Below are positions 8,401-14,843 of a stretch of 23,717 nucleotides of DNA, piece by piece. Each line of letters opens with the position of its first letter. Within the stretch, counting starts at the first letter, position 1. The stretch lies in contig JAEOTI010000219.1 of assembly GCA_016839955.1 (NCBI GenBank), forward strand, positions 1-23,717. Reading direction: 5' to 3'. A program made the position numbers and the translations under genes. The notes below the pieces were generated by a model. It was given only the letters and a program-made list of their open reading frames with translations. It made no database searches and was not told the DNA's origin. The stretch comes from Candidatus Hodarchaeota archaeon. Lineage in GTDB: Archaea > Asgardarchaeota > Heimdallarchaeia > Hodarchaeales > YT1-057.

Positions 8401-8847
8401 CTTGAAGCTGATGAATTCAAAAGAACTCAAGAGCGATTGACAAAAACATTACCATACTATCCCTCAGTTGTTGCCGTATTCGAGAAATTTACTGAGCAAA
8501 CGTCAAAAGATATTTTTCCATATAAGGCATTCAAAGAAAAACGGCAAATTTTCAGCGAAACTTCTTCGCTTAAAACTGCTGCACAATTGTTAACTGAAAT
8601 TCATGAAATTCGGGGAAAATGGGAAAATGAAGGCGTACCCACAATAAATCGTTGGCATAAAGCATTAAGAATGTTTATTTCAATGGTACAACCTACTTAC
8701 AATAAAGATGAGAACCGAAGACAACTAGAAGAGATTCGAAAACGAATAAATGGTACATATACTCATAAACCTATCCAATCTTATTTGTACCATGCAGTAA
8801 GACACTATATTGAACAAATGCCAACTGAAGAGGATGAAGAAAGTTAA
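5416..8847 (+). CDS. Giant all-helical repeat protein, putative scaffold of the GTPase operon
   Basis: I recognise no named family. The 1143 residues are almost entirely charged, amphipathic helix, with no signal peptide, membrane segment, Walker A/B or metal motif, so it is a cytosolic structural protein rather than an SMC/Rad50-type ATPase. A degenerate repeat of about 60 residues is visible. Each unit has a pattern like hxxLxxhxxLxxW followed by a second helix, with the aromatic position at W345, Y407, W463, W523, W585, Y643, W703 and about Y772 (spacings 62, 56, 60, 62, 58, 60, 69). Weaker copies may lie near 201, 276, 981 and 1069. A long rod of stacked helical hairpins, like spectrin repeats in principle, is the natural reading. 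The N-terminal 100 residues are basic and coiled-coil-like; the C-terminus ends in an acidic TEEDEES. The GTG start has a TATA-like box 26 nt upstream. The FtsZ-like gene follows after 19 nt. Confidence 0.8.
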   Translation: MYLVEIADLKRESGKLEEIMDRVRQIDRTACMDAFSSLMGAKEKANDIEKELGESGFFQKRKFKKELQTASSNLGKKNKGLRKSLFELFQSIWSELNEMLKEIAFVLPDVTKAIQKFNLPHGPEAKDMISFGLEFSQFYLDTLNHFREEAKSVLEENKETVSRYSKYISLDPASTTASERITSESIDLMGIREILDLLHTLKSEDEAIRAARKGVEEKIQMAIVNQATGLIELLETCDSIGIDYESTLDLRTQGTWVVEQAHGTEAVDELFELEKRINSLNKDFVSTLRSKSFAIKSDTEKEVSRFSTIFQGSEIDDYIPKTPEIDVGSSDALELIRAIESLRTWQKNTLMGLKRSVNASELLTVIKTARAMNIDVPKGIETETRSSAEKIEKLNDLSGTVSAIREYLETQMKVTDAMRSHILKNIDSDEYRTVSTILEPPSLLLETSDPKKMLSQLRDNEKWLSDITDRLRDTSKTIGENLLSMEETESFGVNFSKDIRNDLNRLRSDIVTKDELRDLVDLWKEYQETLDKIRITIYQFIKTQLDSPTIRKLTSAIRDIDLPFDEIERKDLQKQIGALRQLKRWKEQVLSQLHHTLSSEVLPTIPMENPFDLRQEKKGIIQILEKSSAAETFESAITSYFEYLDKKTKTREKLIEEIESIQVKNKGLLEKARKILGTASSSGLSINLSFDDTMAYENALQLWWDFQRLISNKLDRLVDISNSNLMTTVEDFKTIPEPWRDYFGHLFEYVDEQADEIQKLENMEDILRKYDYVMKEIRSLAISGVDNIRGKMHTSLNITISQIGEIASIPDEVRLAVEWIRDLDPELETPERIARITRELIHNFDNEIIAPLTEILMNESKLVLKYINDLKTLGIDVLQYVADNVKKSSEILTKAGDITVKDIADVFTLIADIKFNPTVSRVIRERGKEEIEEVKKTVELTGDLFGTEIKSRFKDYASNLAHTEEALAADDLGILCQQFQYLISIADAVRQTMVSLEADEFKRTQERLTKTLPYYPSVVAVFEKFTEQTSKDIFPYKAFKEKRQIFSETSSLKTAAQLLTEIHEIRGKWENEGVPTINRWHKALRMFISMVQPTYNKDENRRQLEEIRKRINGTYTHKPIQSYLYHAVRHYIEQMPTEEDEES

Positions 8848-8866
8848 ACGATAAAAGGTGAGAAAA

Positions 8867-10270
8867 ATGTCCACCCCACACGACCTTGAATCAAGAGCTG
8901 CTGGTGTTGGCCAAGTTTTTGCAATCGGAGTAGGTGAATGCGGTTGTAATTTAGTTGGTTCTTATTTAGCTCGAAATCGGCCTGATGAAAAAAATGACGA
9001 AGGAGAGGGATTCTCTCAACGAGTACGAGAATATCTTCTGTTAAACACTGACCGTGGAGATTTAGCATCAACTCGATCTAAATACTCAATACCTAGTCGG
9101 AAAACATTACTTTATGGGAATGTAGACATTGGTGTTGGCGGCAAATTCATGGAAGGTTACGAATCAGTTAGAGAAGCAAGGGTAGAAATACTTAATCAAC
9201 TTCAAACACTTGGATATGAAGGTGTTAGCGGTTTTGTTATCTTCACTTCACTTGGTGGGGGAACTGGCTGTGGTGGTACGCCCGCTTTGATAGAACTCCT
9301 TAGAGAAAGGTTTGAAAAAGAAGAGGGTCGTAAAATCTTCATTTATTGCTTTGGTGTTTTACCATTTTCAGGACAATCATCTGAAGCTGTCAATTCTGTT
9401 TGGGCACTCTCAAAATTACTCAGAAATCAACTTGAAGGCGGTTTAGGACCTGATCTTATCTTACTTCTTTCTAACCGAACTATGCTAAGTCGGGTCATGT
9501 CCTGGAGAAGAGGTGAAGCAGTTGATTTTCTAGAGCGTAAATTAGGCCAAGATATTGCTGATATTGCCTCTCTTACTGAGAAACAAAAAGTTCAGGATGC
9601 TAAAATGGAGGCAGCATTTACTGAACTTGTTAATCCACTAGCATTAGAAACAATTGAAACAATGTTATCTCCTGGTGTATTTGAACCTAATAAGGAAGTT
9701 TATCCAACTACTGATCTTGCTGATTATAGTAGGCGTTTAGATTCAATAGTAGTGCCTTCACTCTATTCTGATTTAGCTGTTTTTCCAGAATTAGGTAGTA
9801 TGGAATCTCAATTCAAAATGGCGGTCGAATATACTGTTAAAAAATGTTCTCTTACCGATATGGGGAGTAATCCTCAAGCTGGAAGTGTATATGCAGTATT
9901 ATCGGGACCTCGTTCAATTTCACGTTTAGAACATAGTCCATTCATTCGGGAAGGTGTGAATCCCTATGTTGCAAAGGGTGCGTCTATGCAGCCTACTTTT
10001 GTCTCTTATTCTGATGATGATGATATTAGACCAGCTTCACTACTATTATTATTTGGTCTCCCCAAAATCCCTGAGATTAAGGCTATTCTTGAAGAGGCTA
10101 AAGCATTAATTGCTCTTCACGATTCAGCTTCAGTTTTACAAGAACATTGGTTTATAAGAAGTAAAGGTATTGAGAAAGATAAACTTAAATCCTCAGTTGT
10201 TGATCTTGAACAGCTTTTTGGTCATTATATGTTAGAGAGTGAATCAGCTGCTGGTAAGAAGGGAGGGTAG
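8867..10270 (+). CDS. Non-canonical FtsZ/tubulin-superfamily GTPase
   Basis: Expected to bind GTP and polymerise into filaments in the cytosol. Residue numbers are for the 467-residue form. The Rossmann-like T1 loop is GVGECGCN (21-28), followed by NTDRGDL (60-66), a glycine-rich loop (about 88-96), the tubulin signature GGGTGCGGTP (130-139), GVLPFSG (163-169) and LLSNRTML (200-207), matching the FtsZ PND-type strand. The T7 synergy loop is TTDLAD (281-286), keeping both acidic residues (D283, D286), so assembly-stimulated hydrolysis is likely. The C-terminal domain (about 310-450) fits the family, and there is no canonical FtsZ conserved C-terminal peptide. It differs from FtsZ1/FtsZ2 in having Cys in T1 and T4, and its GVLP segment recalls CetZ. 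A GTG at 8858 is possible, but ATG 8867 is preferred because GGTGA lies 5 nt upstream. It sits between two helical-protein genes (gaps of 19 and 4 nt). Confidence 0.88.
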   Translation: MSTPHDLESRAAGVGQVFAIGVGECGCNLVGSYLARNRPDEKNDEGEGFSQRVREYLLLNTDRGDLASTRSKYSIPSRKTLLYGNVDIGVGGKFMEGYESVREARVEILNQLQTLGYEGVSGFVIFTSLGGGTGCGGTPALIELLRERFEKEEGRKIFIYCFGVLPFSGQSSEAVNSVWALSKLLRNQLEGGLGPDLILLLSNRTMLSRVMSWRRGEAVDFLERKLGQDIADIASLTEKQKVQDAKMEAAFTELVNPLALETIETMLSPGVFEPNKEVYPTTDLADYSRRLDSIVVPSLYSDLAVFPELGSMESQFKMAVEYTVKKCSLTDMGSNPQAGSVYAVLSGPRSISRLEHSPFIREGVNPYVAKGASMQPTFVSYSDDDDIRPASLLLLFGLPKIPEIKAILEEAKALIALHDSASVLQEHWFIRSKGIEKDKLKSSVVDLEQLFGHYMLESESAAGKKGG

Positions 10271-10274
10271 TTGA

Positions 10275-11315
10275 TTGAATGATGACCTTAAGCCGGATTC
10301 TTCAATTAAACCGGTTTCTTCTTCCCCTCCTCAAGATCCAATGAAATCTCAAGCCGACTCCGTTCAAACCATCCTTTTAACTCAAATTTTACAAACCCTT
10401 GTTTATATAGTAAATATTGAAGCACGAAGACTTGTTCGCTTAAATTTTGATGAATCTTTATTTGGAGGAATAGAAGAATCAATTCAAGAGATTAATGGTC
10501 TTAAAAGGATTATGGATTCATTAAAAAGATCCACCAGTACCATCGATCAAGTAGAATTATCAAATGAGTTTCTTGATGACACTATCATGTTCTTCAAAGG
10601 TTTACAAGAAAGGATAGAAAAGGAAATTGAGGCAGAGGTTGTTGAAATATCAACTGGCCCAAAATTAAAATTCTTTTCTCTTCTTGAAGAACCTGATGAT
10701 CTTTGGGGGATAATTAAACGAGCTAATGATCTTATCGCAAGGTATGCTCATCTTTCTCATCTTACCTTACCTGCTTTCTGGCTTGAAGTAATAAAAGAAC
10801 TCCACAGATACAACTCTGGTGACCATCTTTTATTGAAACGGGTCATTGAAACATTAAGTCTTGAATTAGAAACTATTATCGGTAAACTATTGAGAGAGGC
10901 ACCTTGTTCAGGTTTATTACAAACGTTGAAACGTCGTTATGAATCTTCGATAGAATATTCTTCAGGTGGACCTGTTGTCTTACCCGAAGATCAAAGCAAT
11001 ATAAAAGCAGTTGTACACACATATATAGAAACTGCAGAAAAGCTTCAAGAAGGTATTATTGATTCTGCTGACTTACGTCGAAAAGCGGATTATGACGTTA
11101 AGAATTTTAGTTTAGGTGGAGGTGGAATAGAATCTAGGATTCCTAAAGTAGCTTATGATGTCGCTAATAATCTATTAAAATCAGCATCAGGTCTACCACC
11201 CCAAGATGAGCGTGGCCCTTATCTCTTGAATGCAATTTCGCTCATCGTAGCCCTAAATCAAGTTGTCATTGAATCATCTGATCTAAGCTCACTTCTCAAA
11301 GAACTAAAGATTTAA
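10275..11315 (+). CDS. Helical protein translationally coupled to the FtsZ-like GTPase
   Basis: Unrecognised protein of 346 residues, predicted almost wholly helical and soluble. A disordered Ser/Pro-rich N-terminus (about residues 1-25) precedes a hydrophobic amphipathic helix (TILLTQILQTLVYIVNI, about 31-47) that could mediate oligomerisation or membrane contact. The rest is helix, broken by a glycine-rich loop (SLGGGGIES, about residue 275). It has no enzymatic motif and no clear copy of the 60-residue repeat of the first operon gene. The TTG start at 10275 is 4 nt after the GTPase stop, with GGGAGGG (about 10260-10266) inside the end of the GTPase gene, so translation is very probably coupled and the two proteins are made together. 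By position it is the best candidate for a direct filament-binding regulator. That role is inferred only from linkage. Confidence 0.75.
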   Translation: MNDDLKPDSSIKPVSSSPPQDPMKSQADSVQTILLTQILQTLVYIVNIEARRLVRLNFDESLFGGIEESIQEINGLKRIMDSLKRSTSTIDQVELSNEFLDDTIMFFKGLQERIEKEIEAEVVEISTGPKLKFFSLLEEPDDLWGIIKRANDLIARYAHLSHLTLPAFWLEVIKELHRYNSGDHLLLKRVIETLSLELETIIGKLLREAPCSGLLQTLKRRYESSIEYSSGGPVVLPEDQSNIKAVVHTYIETAEKLQEGIIDSADLRRKADYDVKNFSLGGGGIESRIPKVAYDVANNLLKSASGLPPQDERGPYLLNAISLIVALNQVVIESSDLSSLLKELKI

Positions 11316-11326
11316 AATAGTTTTGT

Positions 11327-11788
11327 TCATATTTCATCACATGGTACAACTTCTATTTCTGACGTGAAGGTTGTTCCTTCTTGTAAAAGTCTTGTCAACG
11401 GACAATAGGTTAATGCTAGATCAAGGCTTTTTTTTGCGTAACCTAATGCTTCCTTAGGAACTAAAATTTTACCTTTTGAAGAGATGTTTGTGATATTGAA
11501 CCTTCCCCTTTTCAGGTTCAAATCAATTTTAGTTTCAATATCACACTTAAAAATTTGCAATTCTCTTTTTTCGGTAAAACTAAGAAATGTATTAATAATA
11601 CAAGCTCCAATTGATCCAATAAATAGTTCGTATGGACAAGGGTGTCCTGAGAGGACACTCTGGGTTGTACTTATTCCTATATTGTATTTATTGTTACGTA
11701 CATTCATGATTCTCCCCTCTTTTGAGCTCCATGTGTTCTTAACATGGTAGATTAGTTCCTTTGGATATAAAGGTCGCAATTCCATCAT
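11327..11788 (-). CDS. OsmC/Ohr-family peroxide-reductase-like protein
   Basis: OsmC/Ohr proteins are cytosolic thiol enzymes that reduce organic hydroperoxides using two cysteines. The 153 residues contain the first cysteine segment GHPCPYELFIGSIGAC (C63 in the usual active-site position, C51 extra) and the second in LTYCPLTRL (C129). The intervening strands and long helix fit the fold, and the length is normal. The archaeal OsmC-like branch is diverse, so the substrate is unknown. The ATG at 11788 is the base immediately after the stop of the upstream ureohydrolase gene (same strand, no gap), so the two are cotranscribed and coupled. A second ATG directly follows it. The gene ends 11 bp from the convergent end of the GTPase operon. 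Confidence 0.85.
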   Translation of the reverse strand: MMELRPLYPKELIYHVKNTWSSKEGRIMNVRNNKYNIGISTTQSVLSGHPCPYELFIGSIGACIINTFLSFTEKRELQIFKCDIETKIDLNLKRGRFNITNISSKGKILVPKEALGYAKKSLDLALTYCPLTRLLQEGTTFTSEIEVVPCDEI

Positions 11789-12652
11789 TTACACACCTAA
11801 AAAATTCTGTCGCTTAGCTTCGTGAGCTAAAACTTCAAAAATAATACGGGCTGCAAGAATTGACGTGATATTTGATGGATCTATTGCAGGATTCACTTCT
11901 ACTACGTCAAAACCCGCTATTGGCGAATTTATATTTTTTACAAACTCAAAAAATTCCCTTGGTGTTAGTCCATTTGCTTCAGGAGTACCTACACCGGGAG
12001 CAAAAGAAGGATCAAAACCGTCTACATCAATTGAGATATAGATTGATTTAAAACTTGAAGATATGTCATTTATAATATTTGCAATCTTTTTAGGATGGAA
12101 TTGGTTGGGTTTAATTTGTTTGATACCTGTTCTTTTAGCAAATTGAACTTCTGCTTTAGAAACCGCTCTGGTGCCGATCTGAAATAACTGCTCAGACGAA
12201 AATTTTTCAAGGAAACGTCTAAACACACACGCATGAGAGTATTTAGACCCCATCCATTCGTCTCTTAAATCTGAGTGGGCATCTATAACTACAAACAATG
12301 ATGAAGAGAACGAATCAAGGATTGAAAGGGTAATAGTATGTTCTCCTCCTAAGAGAACTGGGATTTGGTTTAATTCGAGAGTTTTTTTAATTGGTTGCTT
12401 GATTTTATTAAAATATTCATCCATATTCAATCCATAGATGTTACCGAGGTCTTTAATTCCCAGTTCTTCAATATCTATATCATTGTCAAGACTGTAAGTC
12501 TCAATATTTTCACTGGCAAGTCGTATTGCATTTGGAGCTAGAGAAGTACCTGGTCGATAGGAAGAGAACTTTTCAAAAGGCACTCCGATTATTGATGCAA
12601 AATAATTCTCTCTCCATTGATCAAAACATCCAAAAACAATGTTTGATTTCAT
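11789..12652 (-). CDS. speB: Agmatinase-type ureohydrolase (polyamine synthesis)
   Basis: Hydrolyses agmatine (or, in the archaeal variant pathway, N1-aminopropylagmatine) to a polyamine and urea with a binuclear Mn centre in the cytosol. The metal ligands are all visible: GGEHT (102-106, H105), DAHSD (124-128, D124/H126/D128) and SIDVDGFDP (207-215, D209/D211), followed by APGVGTPEANGLT. The 287-residue length and the segment after DAHSD (WMGSKYSHACVFRR) fit agmatinase better than arginase, but agmatine and aminopropylagmatine cannot be told apart here. The ATG at 12652 has a weak GGAAG about 9 nt upstream. The coupled OsmC-like gene follows directly. It is divergent from the 662-residue helical-protein gene and interrupts what otherwise looks like one set of helical-protein genes. 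Confidence 0.92.
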   Translation of the reverse strand: MKSNIVFGCFDQWRENYFASIIGVPFEKFSSYRPGTSLAPNAIRLASENIETYSLDNDIDIEELGIKDLGNIYGLNMDEYFNKIKQPIKKTLELNQIPVLLGGEHTITLSILDSFSSSLFVVIDAHSDLRDEWMGSKYSHACVFRRFLEKFSSEQLFQIGTRAVSKAEVQFAKRTGIKQIKPNQFHPKKIANIINDISSSFKSIYISIDVDGFDPSFAPGVGTPEANGLTPREFFEFVKNINSPIAGFDVVEVNPAIDPSNITSILAARIIFEVLAHEAKRQNFLGV

Positions 12653-12852
12653 TTAAATACTTCCAGAGAAACTCTTTGGATAACAAATGAAAAAAATACC
12701 TATTTGACGTAGTTTTCTTCTAACATCGCTTAGAATTGTCCTTTCAGCCTTTCTTCTTTTGTTGTTACTGCACGGATGGCAATAAAAAGACGATGTCAAT
12801 TACCAATTAACTATTTCAATTAGCAGTTCAAACTAACAATAAGGTCCAGATC

Positions 12853-14841
12853 ATGAGTGAGTTGACAACTCAAGCTGAACGATATGAGCAATTGTCTCGA
12901 AAGTTTACGTCTCTATATCATTCTAAAGATGAAGGCCAATATTTGGTTGTATCAGACCTAGAGGCAAAAATTGATGAGCTTGCGGAAGTTTTAACATCAG
13001 AACATTATCTAAAAAAAATGAATGATATATTCCAAAAAGATATGACTTTTTTATTAGAAATGGTTATCTCAACTGTTAGTCAAGATCGTTCATTAGTTAT
13101 TAAACGAGTAAACTTTTTTGGATCAGATGAGGGCCTTTATCTCTTAAAAACACTTCCAGTGGAAAAAGATATTCAAAATCCTCAAAATATTATAGAAGAT
13201 TTCCATATAAACTATGCCCAAAGATTTCGAGCGATTAAAAATCAAATAATTCAAAAATACTCAAGTAATCTTGCTGATTCGATACTTAAACTCCAGAAAA
13301 CTTTCGGACTTCAGTTAACAGAAGAAATAGTATCAGGAGGAGAAGGGTTAGCAAGATCAGTCATTTCTTTACCAACTGAAGAGATTGAAAGAAACCCTGA
13401 CTTTCTTTATAAACCAATATCATTGATTCGAATTCCCATTGAATTACAAGAGGATAGAATCCCGGTTGAACCACGTCTTATGGAACTTATTGATGATGTC
13501 CCCCTAAGCCAACCCGGTCGAGATTTGATCGAAATCAACACTGGAGTAATTTTACAGGAAATTTTTACATTTTGTTCAAGTTTATTAGCAAGTATTCATA
13601 AAAGATATTCCTTGAATGAACAACAATCGCTTCTTAATCTTTATAGTTCATATGTTAATGGTTTAAAAGACATCATTGGATCGGGTTCTATTGATTGGGT
13701 AGCTTTATTACCCCAAATGAAAAACCTTGTCGAAAAAATATCGTTAGAGAAACAAGATGATGTTTCAGAAGAGAAAGAGACACATGAAATGTTAGAATTT
13801 GCTCGAAGACGTTCTACAAGCTTTCTCATTTACAAATGGTATGAGAAATTTGTAAAAGAAAGTATAATTATCATTCGAAAAAAAAACAAACAATCAATTC
13901 TTGACTTCATTTCTCAGTCTGATGACTTAATTTCTTTGACAAAAGATCAAACACATACACCGGAAGAAATTCTGGATGATTTTTTAGAGGATTTCCAAAA
14001 ATTTGAGGAAACACAGGAGACAGAAGATAGAGAGCCTGCTATTCGGAAACTCCGATCCTCAATTCAAGGAAGAATTATTGAATCGAGATTACTCGAGGAA
14101 TTTACAAAATACTGTATCCAAACTATGCATGTTTCTTGCAACATTAACCCTATGAGTTTTGAACCTAATCGAAATGTCTCAAAACTACTTAGTAATCTCG
14201 ATGAGTTTCGTAAAAGTGATAGCTGGGACCCCAGAGAAATTGAAAAAACAAGACAATCAATTAATCTAGTAAATGAGGATTTAAACAATTTAAAACCCCG
14301 ACGAATCACAACAGAAGATCTTGATGGATTATTTGAATATCTTAATTACTGGGGGATTGATCCACCAGGCGGATCATTATTACATTCAGGAACAATCTTT
14401 TTTTCATTTGCTGAAACTCCATGGTTAATGTCCTTTCAATTAGATCGTTTGAAGGGATTAATTGGTTTAGTCTGTTTACAATCAACCAGTGAAGAAAAGG
14501 AAATTACGGAAGACCTACATGACTACCGATCACTTCAAGCGGTTATTTCAAGATTAAAAGATCAATTTGAGGATTGTAGGAAAATTGTTGTTCCAATCCC
14601 TGAAGAACCGTTAGAAGACGTTTCTGAAGAAGTAGTTGAAGAGGTACCAGAAAAAGAACCTATTATTATATCTGATGAAATTAAACCTTCTGAATCTCCT
14701 TTTGATGATGCCAAATTAGAAAAACCTGAAGAATCAAAAGATGAGATACAAAAAGAGCCACAATTGGATTCTAACAACGGATCAGAAAATGAAATCCTAG
14801 AAAATCAAAATGATAACTCGGTAGATAAGGATGTGACCTAA
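12853..14841 (+). CDS. Large helical protein with acidic disordered tail
   Basis: Unrecognised protein of 662 residues. Residues 1 to about 575 are predicted mainly helical with short loops and no membrane span, signal peptide or nucleotide-binding motif. The last 84 residues (from about 579) are low in complexity, Pro/Ser/Glu-rich and one third acidic (28 of 84), so probably disordered. Such tails often serve as docking or electrostatic-bristle regions. The ATG at 12853 has AAGGT 7 nt upstream. The next gene starts 2 nt after its stop, so they form a tight pair. Its resemblance to the first operon lies in overall character (large, soluble, helical, charged) and in closeness to it rather than in an alignable motif I can show. 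A shared role with the FtsZ-like GTPase is inferred. Confidence 0.75.
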   Translation: MSELTTQAERYEQLSRKFTSLYHSKDEGQYLVVSDLEAKIDELAEVLTSEHYLKKMNDIFQKDMTFLLEMVISTVSQDRSLVIKRVNFFGSDEGLYLLKTLPVEKDIQNPQNIIEDFHINYAQRFRAIKNQIIQKYSSNLADSILKLQKTFGLQLTEEIVSGGEGLARSVISLPTEEIERNPDFLYKPISLIRIPIELQEDRIPVEPRLMELIDDVPLSQPGRDLIEINTGVILQEIFTFCSSLLASIHKRYSLNEQQSLLNLYSSYVNGLKDIIGSGSIDWVALLPQMKNLVEKISLEKQDDVSEEKETHEMLEFARRRSTSFLIYKWYEKFVKESIIIIRKKNKQSILDFISQSDDLISLTKDQTHTPEEILDDFLEDFQKFEETQETEDREPAIRKLRSSIQGRIIESRLLEEFTKYCIQTMHVSCNINPMSFEPNRNVSKLLSNLDEFRKSDSWDPREIEKTRQSINLVNEDLNNLKPRRITTEDLDGLFEYLNYWGIDPPGGSLLHSGTIFFSFAETPWLMSFQLDRLKGLIGLVCLQSTSEEKEITEDLHDYRSLQAVISRLKDQFEDCRKIVVPIPEEPLEDVSEEVVEEVPEKEPIIISDEIKPSESPFDDAKLEKPEESKDEIQKEPQLDSNNGSENEILENQNDNSVDKDVT

Positions 14842-14843
14842 TA

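Noticed and set aside
5416..8847. The 1143-residue protein as an SMC/Rad50-type ATPase
   Set aside because: It has long helices but no Walker A, Walker B or ABC signature, no zinc hook and no globular ends; the repeating 60-residue pattern fits a rod of hairpins better.
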